Notes under the pieces: generated by a model
Told to the model about the DNA's origin: nothing
The model's database searches: none
The model's input: only the letters and a program-made list of their open reading frames with translations
From: Cytophagaceae bacterium
GTDB lineage: Bacteria > Bacteroidota > Bacteroidia > Cytophagales > Cytophagaceae
Length of the DNA stretch: 23,209 nt
NCBI GenBank assembly: GCA_021151805.1
Contig: JAGKWN010000063.1
Span: forward strand, 1 to 23,209
Direction of reading: 5' to 3'
Position numbers and translations under genes: made by a program
Shown: positions 8,642-17,534 of the stretch, piece by piece
Numbering within the stretch: position 1 is the first letter of the stretch
How the letters are laid out: the number at the start of each line of letters is the position of its first letter

Positions 8642-9832
8642 ATGAAGAAAATGAATCGTGTTATCAAACATGCGGTTGTATTATTAGCAGGAGCTTCACT
8701 TCTTTTTTCGTGCAGTAAAGGGAATCCTACTAGTATGAATCCGGGAGGTTCCAGTACGACAACTGGAATGGCTTTCAATGAAGAAAATGGCTATCAGGTA
8801 GCAGATTATGCTGGTCAGCCGGAAGGTCCAAACTTAGTATACATTGAAGGTGGACGTACAGTTCTTGGTTCATTTGAAGAAGATTTAATGAAAAACGGTG
8901 ACAACGTTGAAAGAACAGTTACTGTAGCATCTTTCTACATGGATGAAACAGAAATTGCCAACATTCACTGGTTAGAATATTTATTTTATGTTCAGCGTGA
9001 CTCATCTCAGGAATTTTATGAGTCTGCATTGCCGGATACAACAGTATGGGCATCTGAACTTGCATACAATGATCCATACGTAGATCACTATTTCCGTTAC
9101 CCAGGTTTCCGTTATTTCCCGGTTGTTGGTGTTAACTGGATCCAGGCGAACGACTACTGTGTATGGAGAACTACAGTAGTAAACAATCAGCTTGCACAAA
9201 ATGCAGGTATGGAAGTTCCTGAAGGCGGTGGACGTATTCCATTGGAATCAGGTGTTGTTCTTCCAAACTACCGTTTACCATCTGAAGCTGAGTGGGAATA
9301 TGCTGCTCAAGCACTTATCGGTAACCAGTGGTTAGATGAAAACCAAACACACAAACGTTTATATCCATGGGATGGTCACGCATTACGTAACCCTTATGGA
9401 AAACAAATGGGTATGTTCCTTGCAAACTTTAAAAGAGGTCGTGGTGACTATGCCGGTATCGCTGGTAAGTTAAACGACGGTGCAATGATCACTACTTACA
9501 TCTACGAATTCCCACCAAATGATTTCGGTCTTTACTGTATGGCTGGTAACGTAAACGAATGGGTTTACGATGTTTACCGTCCTTTATCATTCCAAACATT
9601 TGATGACTTGAACCCATTACGTCGTAACGGTTTCTTAGATGAAGAAAAAGGATATGACAAAGCTGGTTTCCAGTCTTTAGTTGATGACCACGTACGTGTA
9701 TACAAAGGTGGTTCTTGGAAAGATGTTGCTTACTGGATGTCTCCAGGTACTAGAAGATACATCGCTGAAGATTCAAGCACTGCAACAATCGGTTTCCGTT
9801 GTGCAATGATCCAGGCTGGTACAAACTATTAA
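8642..9832 (+). CDS. gldJ: Gliding motility lipoprotein GldJ (SUMF1 fold)
   Basis: Outer-membrane-associated lipoprotein of the gliding/type IX secretion machinery, of the formylglycine-generating-enzyme (SUMF1) fold but regarded as structural. The 396-residue protein has a signal peptide ending LLFSC (lipid-modified Cys24) and a Gly/Ser/Thr-rich linker. The fold runs from about residue 62 (GPNLVYIEGG) through SFYMDETEIAN, YPGFRYFPVVGVNWIQAN, YRLPSEAEWEYAA, AGNVNEWVYDVYRPL, RVYKGGSWKD and TIGFRCAM. The ALPDTTVW / LAYNDP and VVGVNW...WRT segments resemble GldJ more than its paralogue GldK. It is shorter than the Flavobacterium GldJ that I recall. Codon use is strongly biased (CGT, GGT, AAC, TTA), suggesting high expression. 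It is monocistronic, with a strong terminator. GldK is the main alternative. Confidence 0.8.
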   Translation: MKKMNRVIKHAVVLLAGASLLFSCSKGNPTSMNPGGSSTTTGMAFNEENGYQVADYAGQPEGPNLVYIEGGRTVLGSFEEDLMKNGDNVERTVTVASFYMDETEIANIHWLEYLFYVQRDSSQEFYESALPDTTVWASELAYNDPYVDHYFRYPGFRYFPVVGVNWIQANDYCVWRTTVVNNQLAQNAGMEVPEGGGRIPLESGVVLPNYRLPSEAEWEYAAQALIGNQWLDENQTHKRLYPWDGHALRNPYGKQMGMFLANFKRGRGDYAGIAGKLNDGAMITTYIYEFPPNDFGLYCMAGNVNEWVYDVYRPLSFQTFDDLNPLRRNGFLDEEKGYDKAGFQSLVDDHVRVYKGGSWKDVAYWMSPGTRRYIAEDSSTATIGFRCAMIQAGTNY

Positions 9833-9849
9833 TAGATAGATTTTCATTC

Positions 9850-9890
9850 AAAAAAATCCCCTCTCGTTCATTGCGAGAGGGGATTTTTTT
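9850..9890 (+). terminator. Rho-independent terminator of gldJ
   Basis: A 17-bp stem (9850-9866 with 9874-9890), made of an A run, TCCCCTCTCG and its complement, encloses a 7-nt loop and ends in eight T. It lies 17 bp past the gldJ stop codon. Confidence 0.95.
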
Positions 9891-9913
9891 TGTCTTTATA
9901 TTTTCAATCCAAT

Positions 9914-10098
9914 GTCGTTTAGTTAAGAATTAGTTTATCGAATTCAAATTACCTTAATGATACAGAAACGGTCCCTTAAATGCGACGGCAATGTAGGCCG
10001 ATCCTACATTAATATAATGCTTTGCACAGCTTCATTGCCGTTTGGCTTTAGCCAACGGTTTTAGAACAATAAAATACGCAGCCCTTTAACTAAACGAC
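9914..10098. repeat. Nested-palindrome intergenic element
   Basis: Perfect 13-bp outer inverted repeats (GTCGTTTAGTTAA at 9914-9926; TTAACTAAACGAC at 10086-10098) bound about 185 bp. Inside lie a 9-bp inverted pair (ACGGCAATG at 9985-9993, CATTGCCGT at 10033-10041), an 8-bp hairpin (AATGTAGG 9990-9997 / CCTACATT 10003-10010) and a hairpin CCGT-T-TGGC / GCCA-ACGG (10038-10058). No open frame or family match is seen. The layout resembles a small non-autonomous (MITE-like) element or a structured intergenic repeat between convergent gldJ and comF. Confidence 0.5.
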
Positions 10099-10107
10099 GT
10101 TACATTT

Positions 10108-10821
10108 TCAATCCACAACCATTGCCAGCAAGCCAACACTCACTTTTGCAGCGCCGGCTTTTTTCAATAACATACCACAGGCCTCCAGTGTGGCACCGGT
10201 GGTTAATACATCATCAATCAGCAATACATGCTTCCCTTGAATGCGGTCGATATTTTTAATCGCATAAACTTCTTTCACATTCTGAAAACGTTTCGCGCGG
10301 TTGCTTTTCGCCTGGATGAATAAATTTCTTTTTCTGTACAGCACCTCTTCTTCCACCGGACAGCCTTCCAGCACCGTTGTAAATCCCTGTGCAATTTTAG
10401 TCGCCTGGTTATAACCTCTTTTTCTCATTTTCGATTGGTGCAACGGAATCGGAATGATCACATCAACATTTGCTTCGAGAAGTGATGCTTTTATACGGTC
10501 TGCCCAAATGGCCGCGATGCGCGTGGCTATGTCCGGTGAATCCCCGTATTTAATTGCGTGCAGGATTTTCTGTGTTTTGTTCCGTGCATCAAACGAGAGA
10601 AAAGCCCATACAAATGAAGGTCTTAATTCGATTGATAAACGGATGTACAATGATTCGGGCGAATAATCTTCATTCACCAGTGGCAAGGTACTCAGACATC
10701 CAGCGCACACATCGCTCTCTCCCTGGTTAAGCCCTGATTCGCAGACAATACAATGTGGCGGATACAATACATCCGATAAGCATGCGGAAAAAGATCCGAT
10801 GCTTTTAAAAAGATTTTTCAT
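10108..10821 (-). CDS. comF: ComF-family phosphoribosyltransferase-like protein
   Basis: Cytoplasmic protein of the ComF/GntX family, needed for DNA uptake in competent bacteria. The 237-residue protein has an N-terminal zinc-binding element with Cys24-x2-Cys27 and Cys39-x2-Cys42. A type I phosphoribosyltransferase domain follows, with VDVIIPIPLHQSKMRKRGYN at about 119-138 and the PRPP loop VLLIDDVLTTGAT at 199-211. The 'QAKSNRAKRFQNVKEVY' segment near residue 170 is also typical. Whether the active site still turns over PRPP is unclear for this family. It stands alone on the minus strand, divergent from the next gene with a 59-bp shared upstream region. Known ComF roles come from Bacillus and Haemophilus; in Bacteroidota the role is inferred. 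Confidence 0.92.
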   Translation of the reverse strand: MKNLFKSIGSFSACLSDVLYPPHCIVCESGLNQGESDVCAGCLSTLPLVNEDYSPESLYIRLSIELRPSFVWAFLSFDARNKTQKILHAIKYGDSPDIATRIAAIWADRIKASLLEANVDVIIPIPLHQSKMRKRGYNQATKIAQGFTTVLEGCPVEEEVLYRKRNLFIQAKSNRAKRFQNVKEVYAIKNIDRIQGKHVLLIDDVLTTGATLEACGMLLKKAGAAKVSVGLLAMVVD

Positions 10822-10880
10822 AAAAAATATTCCCTTCGCTGATTGGTTCGTAAATTAGTATTTCCTTTGATAAAAAGTAT

Positions 10881-11333
10881 ATGGAATTTGAAGATCTTGA
10901 TCTGAACAAAGACTGGAAGCGATTGATGTACTTCTTTATCCGCACCACGGGTAAAAAACCCACAACAAACACGTTGTTATTTCTTATTGGTGTAAACGAA
11001 TTGGGAAAAGGGAAAAAAACTTTTTCCAAGGAAGAGAAACAAGACCTCATGCACATTGCCACCTGCAAACTGTTAAGTCTTTCCGGTTATTATGAATGGG
11101 AAGGGCTGGATTCAGAAGGCTGGCCGCATTATAAAATTGTTAAGTCTTTACCTAAACTCACCCTGGAAGAACAGGAAGACTTGCTGAAACTCCACATGAT
11201 TGAATATTTTGAAGAGCAAATTCATGAAGAACGTGTGCGCGAAAAAAATGCTAAGGATGTGAGCCATTTAAAACCAATCATAAAACCCAAGTCATCTCCT
11301 TCTGCTGAAGAAGACAATACCTCACACGAATGA
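10881..11333 (+). CDS. Conserved hypothetical protein coupled to xth
   Basis: A 150-residue soluble, charged protein with no signal peptide or membrane helix. The N-terminal two thirds (MEFEDLDLNKDWKRLMYFF, LLFLIGVNELG, LMHIATCKLLSLSGYYEW) appear compact and mostly helical. The last 40 residues are highly charged and probably disordered (EEQIHEERVREKNAKDV, then KPKSSPSAEED). I know no function for it. Its stop codon overlaps the xth start (ATGA at 11330-11333), implying translational coupling, so a role linked to DNA repair or nucleotide handling is possible but unproven. A 59-bp region shared with the divergent comF must hold its promoter. Confidence 0.85.
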   Translation: MEFEDLDLNKDWKRLMYFFIRTTGKKPTTNTLLFLIGVNELGKGKKTFSKEEKQDLMHIATCKLLSLSGYYEWEGLDSEGWPHYKIVKSLPKLTLEEQEDLLKLHMIEYFEEQIHEERVREKNAKDVSHLKPIIKPKSSPSAEEDNTSHE

Positions 11334-12097
11334 AAATCATTACCTATAATGTGAACGGCATTCGGTCCGCGATCACAAAAGGTTTGCTGAACTGGGCGCA
11401 GGCAACCAATGCAGATGTACTGTGTTTCCAGGAAATCAAAGCAACAGCCGATCAGATTGATGCCGAAGCTTTTAAGGCTCTGGGTTATACGGCTTACGCT
11501 TTTCCCGCACAGAAAAAAGGTTACAGCGGCGTAGCCATATTCACCAAAGAAATACCCAAACATGTACAGTTTGGTTGTGGCATAGAAAAGTATGATTTTG
11601 AAGGCAGAGTTATACGTGCCGATTATTCAAACTTCTCTGTATTAAATGTCTATATGCCTTCCGGTTCCAGTGGTGAAGACCGACAGAAATTCAAATTCGA
11701 ATGGATGGATGATTTTCTGGAGTATGTGTCTGAATTGAGAAAAAGTTTTCCTAACTTAATTGTATGTGGAGATTATAACATCTGCCACAAGGCAATAGAC
11801 ATTCACAATCCGAAGTCGAATGCGAAAACCTCCGGCTTCTTACCCGAAGAACGGTTGTGGATGGATAAGTTCTTCGAATCCGGATTTATTGATTCCTTCA
11901 GGCATTTCAACCAGGAACCACACCACTATACCTGGTGGAGTTACCGGGCTGGTTCAAGAGGCAAAAATCTGGGCTGGCGTATTGATTATCTTGCAGTAAC
12001 AGAGCCGCTGAAATCAAAAATTGTCCGCAGTGTGATTTTACCCGACGCCGTACATTCCGACCATTGCCCTGTTTTGTTAGAAATTATTAGTGAATAA
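11330..12097 (+). CDS. xth: Exodeoxyribonuclease III / AP endonuclease
   Basis: Class II AP endonuclease and 3'-5' exonuclease of base-excision repair, cutting 5' of abasic sites and clearing blocked 3' ends. The 255-residue length is normal for the ExoIII family. Catalytic and metal-binding residues are all present: Asn7 (ITYNVNGIR), Glu35 (CFQEIK), Tyr108 (VLNVYMP), Asp148/Asn150 (CGDYN), Asp219 (WRIDYLAVT) and the Asp244-His245 pair (HSDHCPV). The start codon overlaps the stop of the preceding gene by four bases. No signal peptide is present, so it acts in the cytoplasm. No clear terminator follows; a weak stem lies at 12147-12174. Confidence 0.96.
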   Translation: MKIITYNVNGIRSAITKGLLNWAQATNADVLCFQEIKATADQIDAEAFKALGYTAYAFPAQKKGYSGVAIFTKEIPKHVQFGCGIEKYDFEGRVIRADYSNFSVLNVYMPSGSSGEDRQKFKFEWMDDFLEYVSELRKSFPNLIVCGDYNICHKAIDIHNPKSNAKTSGFLPEERLWMDKFFESGFIDSFRHFNQEPHHYTWWSYRAGSRGKNLGWRIDYLAVTEPLKSKIVRSVILPDAVHSDHCPVLLEIISE

Positions 12098-12099
12098 AA

Positions 12100-12129
12100 T
12101 TTGTTTCTATTCAGAATTTGGTATATTGC
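12100..12129 (+). promoter_or_regulatory. Possible promoter of the solute-binding protein gene
   Basis: TTTG at 12100-12103 is followed after 18 bp by TATATTGC (12122-12129), a weak match to the Bacteroidota -33/-7 pattern. It would give a leader of roughly 80 nt that contains an imperfect 11-bp stem (12147-12157 with 12164-12174). Confidence 0.3.
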
Positions 12130-12213
12130 TTTACTAAAAAAACTAACGTTTCTTCGGCTTACTCCGTAGAAGCGAAAAAAAATTGAGTACAAAAAATAAT
12201 TACTTACGATACA

Positions 12214-13974
12214 ATGAAAAAATCGTTATTACCACTTTTACTAGCAGTTCTTGTAATGGGTTCCTGCTCCAATGACAAGGACGGAAGATCTGAAAATGCT
12301 GAAGCATTAATAGAAGCCAAAGGCGGTAAATACTCTGGTGGAATTTTTAAATACAACGAAGCGGAGTTTCTTAAAAACTTATTCCCTCATAACATTACAG
12401 ATGCTACTTCTTACAGAATTGCATCTCAGGTTTATGAAGGCTTAATGAAGTTTACGCAAGACTCTTTGCACCTGACAAACGGTCTGGCAGAAAAATATAC
12501 GATTGACGAATCAAAAACAGTTTATACATTCACTCTTCGCAAAGGCGTTAAGTTTCACGACAACGCTTGTTTCCCAGACGGTAAAGGCCGTGAGTTCACT
12601 GCAGAAGATGTTAAATATTGCTTCAGCCTGCTTTGTACTTCCAACCCACAGCAAAACCAGGGTTTCAGTATGTTCCAGGGAATCCTGAAAGGTGCTGATG
12701 CTTATTATGAAGCGAGTGCAGGTGGTAAAAAACCAGCATTTGAAGTAGAAGGTATCAAAGTTGTAGATAAATACACAATCGAATTCACACTTGTTGAACC
12801 AAACTCTATTTTCCTTTACAACTTAGCCCGTCCGTTCACATTCATCTTTGCTAAAGAAGCATACGAGAAATACGGACAGGAAATGCGTGTTAAAGCAGTA
12901 GGTACAGGTCCATTCGTAGTTTCAAGCATCGATGAAGGAACTTCTGTGAATTTATTAAGAAACCCGAATTACTATCTGAAAGATGAAGATGGTAACCAGT
13001 TACCATACTTAAATGGTATTGCTGTTAAATTCTTAAAAGATCGTAAAATTGAATTGATCGAATTCAAAAAAGGAAACTTCGACATGATGTACCGTCTTCC
13101 AACAGACTTCATCATCGACATCGAAGAACAGTCTGTTAAGAAAACCGGTGAATATGGTCTGTATGATTTACAGAAGAACCCGGAAATGGCTGTACACTTC
13201 CTTTCTTTTGCTAACCAGGGCAAAATGTTCAGCAACGTAAATCTTCGTAAAGCAATTTCTTTCGGTATCGATAGAAAAATGATCCTTGATAAAGTTCTTG
13301 ACGGTGAAGGTGACGCACCAGGCTTCTGGGGTATTACACCGGTTAACGTTTTCCCTGAGTACGATGCTAAGTCAATTACCGGTTATACATTGAACCTTGA
13401 TTCAGCAAACTACTACTTAAAGAAAGCTGGTTTCAAGAGCGGTGCTGATGTTCCTAAAATTGTTCTTGAGTTAAACTCAGATGGTGGACGTAACGAAGCT
13501 GTAGCTGCTGAAGTAAGAACACAATTGAAAAACAACCTGAACATCACAATCGAAACAAATGTTGTAACGACTGCAACATTGATTGATAACATGATCGGTG
13601 GTAAATCAGACTTATTCAGAGTAGGTTGGATTGCAGATTATCCTAGTCCGGAAAACTTCTTATGGTACTTATACGGTAAAAACGTACCTGCAAATGCATC
13701 GACATCTTCTTATCCAAACATGGCACGTTACAAAAACAGCAAGTTTGATGAATTGTACGAGAAAGGTCTTAAATCACAAACAAATCAGGAAGCTTATAAA
13801 TATTTCTTAGAAGCTGAAAAAGTTGCAATGACTGAAGCTCCAATCGTAGTTCTTTGGTACGATGAAGCATACAGATTAATGCAACCAACAGTTAAAAACT
13901 TCCCTAACAACGCAATGCAATACAGAGATTTCACAAGTGTTTATTTAACTCCGTCTAAAAACGAAGCAAAATAA
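12214..13974 (+). CDS. ABC-transporter substrate-binding lipoprotein (family 5)
   Basis: Predicted extracytoplasmic binding protein for peptides or similar solutes, of the SBP_bac_5 (OppA/DppA-like) family. The 586-residue protein begins with a lipoprotein signal (MKKSLLPLLLAVLVMGSC, Cys18). The family hallmark segment runs from about residue 38 (YSGGIFKYNEAEF) through SYRIASQVYEGLMKF, GLAEKYTID and FTLRKGVKFHDN. Later segments typical of the fold are AVGTGPFVV, NLRKAISFGIDRK and the C-terminal WYDEAYRLMQPTVKNF. Codon usage is strongly biased, suggesting high expression. No permease or ATPase gene is adjacent, so the transporter partner must be elsewhere, which is common for this group in Bacteroidota. 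Substrate is unknown. It is followed by its own terminator. Confidence 0.92.
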   Translation: MKKSLLPLLLAVLVMGSCSNDKDGRSENAEALIEAKGGKYSGGIFKYNEAEFLKNLFPHNITDATSYRIASQVYEGLMKFTQDSLHLTNGLAEKYTIDESKTVYTFTLRKGVKFHDNACFPDGKGREFTAEDVKYCFSLLCTSNPQQNQGFSMFQGILKGADAYYEASAGGKKPAFEVEGIKVVDKYTIEFTLVEPNSIFLYNLARPFTFIFAKEAYEKYGQEMRVKAVGTGPFVVSSIDEGTSVNLLRNPNYYLKDEDGNQLPYLNGIAVKFLKDRKIELIEFKKGNFDMMYRLPTDFIIDIEEQSVKKTGEYGLYDLQKNPEMAVHFLSFANQGKMFSNVNLRKAISFGIDRKMILDKVLDGEGDAPGFWGITPVNVFPEYDAKSITGYTLNLDSANYYLKKAGFKSGADVPKIVLELNSDGGRNEAVAAEVRTQLKNNLNITIETNVVTTATLIDNMIGGKSDLFRVGWIADYPSPENFLWYLYGKNVPANASTSSYPNMARYKNSKFDELYEKGLKSQTNQEAYKYFLEAEKVAMTEAPIVVLWYDEAYRLMQPTVKNFPNNAMQYRDFTSVYLTPSKNEAK

Positions 13975-14015
13975 TCAGCTGGGAAACTTCGTTAGAAGTA
14001 AGTACTGATATTTAT

Positions 14016-14056
14016 AAAACCCGTAATAATTTCCTCAGAGAAATTTTACGGGTTTT
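14016..14056 (+). terminator. Rho-independent terminator of the solute-binding protein gene
   Basis: The stem AAAACCCGTAA-t-AATTTC (14016-14033) pairs with GAAATTTTACGGGTTTT (14040-14056) with one bulged base and a 6-nt loop, followed by more T. It starts about 40 bp past the stop codon. Confidence 0.92.
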
Positions 14057-14101
14057 TTCTCATACATTTAATTCATTTGTTTTTACTACAGGTATATTAA
14101 A

Positions 14102-17100
14102 ATGATACATGGTAATACATACAATCAACTATTAGCCAATCTCAGGCAATACAAGAAGAAGTATTACCTGAACCGATTGCTGCGCGGTTCATTGATAACC
14201 ATCGGACTTATCTCAACAGTCTTTTTAGCACTGGCTTTAACAGAACACTTCGGCCGTTTCAACAGCTTTGTTCGTTTATCATTTTTACTGCTACTGGCTG
14301 CGAGTATTGTCTATACCTTAGGCAGCTGGATCGTTACCCCCATCATTAAATTGTTTCAACTGGATAAAGCCCTTTCCAACGAAGAGGCTTCCAAACAAAT
14401 AGGCGCATTCTTCCCTGAAATCAGTGATAAGCTTATCAATACCTTGCAGTTGCATGGCAGCAATAACTCTACTGACAACGATCTGATTTCTGCAAGTATC
14501 CAGCAGAAGACAAAAGAGCTGAATATGTTCACTTTTTCAGGCGCAATTGATTTGTCTGAAAACCGTAAGTATTTGAGGTATGCGTTGCCACCTATTTTTC
14601 TTATAATCATATTATTAATCGTAATACCAACTTTATTAACAGAGAGTGCAAACCGTATAATCAAATATAATAGTCAATTTTTAGTTCCGGCACCATTTCA
14701 GTTCAAAGTTTTGAATAAAAACTTTTCCGTTTACAAAAATCAGGACCTGGAAATTTCGCTCGAACTGACGGGCAATGAAATTCCGGAGCAATGTTATATC
14801 CTGGTTCACGGTCAGCGCTACAAACTCAAGAAAAAATCCGAAGGTATTTTCAGTTACGATTTCAAAAATGTTCAGCGTAATGAAGACTTCCGTTTTGAAG
14901 CTGCCGGATTTTTGTCTCAGGAATACGAACTGGAAGTAAGTGTCAAGCCCGATATTTTGGGTCTTGATATCGTGCTGGAGTTTCCTGCCTATATTAAAAA
15001 ACAATCGGAGTCGATTAAAAACGGAGGCAACCTGACCGTTCCGGAAGGCACCGTTGCCACGTGGAACATTGAAACCGTTCACACAGAACAGCTGGACGTA
15101 GCTTTTGAAAGTGAAAAAAATAAACTGGTTCAGAATGAAAAATCAGGCGATCGATTCAGTTTCAGAAAGATGCTGAAAGCCGACGACAAGTATTCGATCC
15201 AGATTAACCGCAAAAAAGGCGCTGAAATTTCACCCATACAATATGCTGTGCATGTGGTTAAAGATCAGTTCCCTAATATTCTCGTAGAGGAATTCCGTGA
15301 TTCAACTTTGTTGGAAGAAATTCAGTTTGGTGGTTCATTGTCAGATGACTATGGAATAAACCGATTGCTGATCCAGTATGTCATTAAAGATAAAAACAAG
15401 AAGGTTATTCAGAAAGGAACAAAGAATATTCCGGTTGATCGTGGAACACCCAATCAAACTTTTTACAGCACGTGGAACATCGATTCTATACAGATTGCAC
15501 CTGGACAAGAGTTGGAATATTATCTGGAAGTATTTGATAATGACGGAGTAAACGGTTCCAAAAGTACAAAATCTACCTTATTTTCCTGGAAAATCCCAAG
15601 CAAGGAAGAAGTGGAGCAGGAGCTTAAAACAGGTTCAAGTTCAGCCTCTGACCAATTCCAGGAAATTGCTGAACAGGCCAAGCAATTGCAAAAAGAAATG
15701 CAGCAACTGGAAGAGCGCACCAAAACAAAAAAACAACTTTCCTGGCAAGACAAACAAGCCATGGAGGAGATGGTTAAAAAACATCAGGCACTTGAAAAAG
15801 AACTGCAACAGCTGAAAGAAAACTTAAATAAACTTCAGGAAAAGCAAGACAAATTTGACCCGGCCTCACAGGAACTGGCTGAAAAAATGAAGCAGCTGGA
15901 AAAACTGATGAATGAATTGCTGGATGAAGAGACGAAAAAACTGATGGACGAACTGGAGAAACTACTTCAGGAAAATGCCAAAAAAGAAGATATAGATAAA
16001 ACCATGAAGGACTTATCGAATAAAGATAAGTTCCTGGAAAAGGAGATCGAGCGGAATCTGGAAATATTCAAACAGATGCAGTTTGACCGGGCGCTGGAAA
16101 ATAACATTCAAAAGCTCGACGAACTGGCTAAAAAACAGGAAGAGCTTTCTGAAAAAACCACGGAGCAGAAAGGGTCAAAAGAGGAATTACTGAAGGAGCA
16201 GGAAGAATTAAATAAAGAGTATGATAAGCTGCAGGAAGACATGAAGCAGCTGGATGAACTGAACAAAGAACTGGAAGACAAAAAACCGCTTGAAAACCTG
16301 GAGCAGGAAAAGCAGGAAATTGACCAGGAGATGCAGAAAAGCAGCGAGCAGTTGGGTGGAGGTCAGAATAAAAAGGCAGGTTCTTCTCAAAAGAATGCGT
16401 CGGATAAGATGAAACAAATGTCGGCCAAGATGCAGGAAATGAAAGCCAACATGGAAGCTGCACAGGCCGAGGAAAACATGAAAGACTTGCGCCAGATTCT
16501 GGATAACCTGTTGCATGTTTCTTTTGATCAGGAAGCATTAATGAAGGAATTCCGGAAGGTACAGCAGACTGATCCGCGCTATATTACGCTTGGGCAGCAG
16601 CAGTTAAAACTGAAAGACGACAGCAAGATCATTAAAGACAGCTTGTATGCACTGGCAAAAAGAGTTCCGCAGATTGAGGCCTTTGTAACGAAAGAAGTAA
16701 TTGCCATGAACCAACACATGGATGCTGCCGTACAACATATCAAAGAACGTCGTCCGGATCTGGCTGCTTCTGATGAGCAGTATGCCATGACCTCGATGAA
16801 CAACCTTGCTTTGATGCTGAATGAAGTATTAAAACAGATGCAGCAGCAGATGGCCAGCAGCCAGCCGAAGATGGGCAATGCACAATGCAATAAACCAAAG
16901 CCAGGTTCCACGGGTAAGCCTAAAGCTGGCAACATGAGCCAGATGCAGCAGCAGTTGAGCCAGCGGATTGAGCAATTGAAGAAAAGTGGTTTAAGCGGAA
17001 AGAGTTTATCGGAAGAACTGGCGAAGCTTGCCGCCGAGCAAGAGATGCTGCGTAAGTCGCTTCAGGAGATGGAGCAGATGATGAAGGAGCAGGGCGGCAA

Positions 17101-17428
17101 CCCAAGCAATGAGATTAAGAAGCTGAGTGAAATGATGGAGCAGACAGAGCGGGATTTGGTGAACAAGAACATCACCAACGAAACGATCATGCGCCAGCGC
17201 GAAATACAAACCCGTTTATTGGAAGCAGAGAAATCGATGCGTGAAAGAGATTGGGATAATAAACGAGAATCTAAAACAGCAAACCAGAAGCCAAATGATT
17301 ATCCTCCGTCGCTGGAGAAATATCTGAAGGCAAAAGAAAAACAATTAGAATTAATTAAGACAATTCCGCCTTCTTATACACCCTATTTCAAAGAAGAAAT
17401 AGACGATTATTTTAAGACGCTGGAGTGA
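14102..17428 (+). CDS. DUF4175-type membrane/coiled-coil protein
   Basis: A large (1108-residue) Bacteroidota protein of the DUF4175 type; function unknown. Transmembrane helices lie at about residues 27-46, 57-78 and 160-180, followed by a beta-rich extracytoplasmic region (about 190-500). A very long Glu/Lys/Gln/Met-rich coiled coil (about 505-800) follows, with repeated QLEKLM / ELxKLxE heptads. A Gln/Met-rich stretch (about 910-1010) and a charged tail ending KEEIDDYFKTLE close the protein. The gene opens the plus-strand run that leads to the RsbW-like ATPase, ybeY and mnmG, an order that I recall from other Bacteroidota. The long coiled coil suggests a structural or scaffold role at the envelope, which is inference. 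Three GTGGAACA strings resembling parS half-sites occur in its coding sequence. Confidence 0.85.
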   Translation: MIHGNTYNQLLANLRQYKKKYYLNRLLRGSLITIGLISTVFLALALTEHFGRFNSFVRLSFLLLLAASIVYTLGSWIVTPIIKLFQLDKALSNEEASKQIGAFFPEISDKLINTLQLHGSNNSTDNDLISASIQQKTKELNMFTFSGAIDLSENRKYLRYALPPIFLIIILLIVIPTLLTESANRIIKYNSQFLVPAPFQFKVLNKNFSVYKNQDLEISLELTGNEIPEQCYILVHGQRYKLKKKSEGIFSYDFKNVQRNEDFRFEAAGFLSQEYELEVSVKPDILGLDIVLEFPAYIKKQSESIKNGGNLTVPEGTVATWNIETVHTEQLDVAFESEKNKLVQNEKSGDRFSFRKMLKADDKYSIQINRKKGAEISPIQYAVHVVKDQFPNILVEEFRDSTLLEEIQFGGSLSDDYGINRLLIQYVIKDKNKKVIQKGTKNIPVDRGTPNQTFYSTWNIDSIQIAPGQELEYYLEVFDNDGVNGSKSTKSTLFSWKIPSKEEVEQELKTGSSSASDQFQEIAEQAKQLQKEMQQLEERTKTKKQLSWQDKQAMEEMVKKHQALEKELQQLKENLNKLQEKQDKFDPASQELAEKMKQLEKLMNELLDEETKKLMDELEKLLQENAKKEDIDKTMKDLSNKDKFLEKEIERNLEIFKQMQFDRALENNIQKLDELAKKQEELSEKTTEQKGSKEELLKEQEELNKEYDKLQEDMKQLDELNKELEDKKPLENLEQEKQEIDQEMQKSSEQLGGGQNKKAGSSQKNASDKMKQMSAKMQEMKANMEAAQAEENMKDLRQILDNLLHVSFDQEALMKEFRKVQQTDPRYITLGQQQLKLKDDSKIIKDSLYALAKRVPQIEAFVTKEVIAMNQHMDAAVQHIKERRPDLAASDEQYAMTSMNNLALMLNEVLKQMQQQMASSQPKMGNAQCNKPKPGSTGKPKAGNMSQMQQQLSQRIEQLKKSGLSGKSLSEELAKLAAEQEMLRKSLQEMEQMMKEQGGNPSNEIKKLSEMMEQTERDLVNKNITNETIMRQREIQTRLLEAEKSMRERDWDNKRESKTANQKPNDYPPSLEKYLKAKEKQLELIKTIPPSYTPYFKEEIDDYFKTLE

Positions 17429-17534
17429 TCTGAATAAAATAACCGGTTAAGATTATACTTATTTTAGTTGAGCTTAGACTTTATTTTGTTATTAATTATC
17501 AATGAAATAACTTGCATTACATTTTAAAGAACAC

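Noticed and set aside
12147..12174. Imperfect 11-bp stem after xth as a terminator
   Set aside because: Two mismatches, and the plus strand continues with a run of A, not T. It is not a convincing plus-strand terminator, and no minus-strand gene is nearby.
16128..16538. Long minus-strand open frames opposite the coiled-coil region of the DUF4175-type gene
   Set aside because: Their compositions (Pro/Ser/Leu/Phe-rich) are what the antisense of Glu/Lys/Gln-rich codons gives; no start context or family resemblance.
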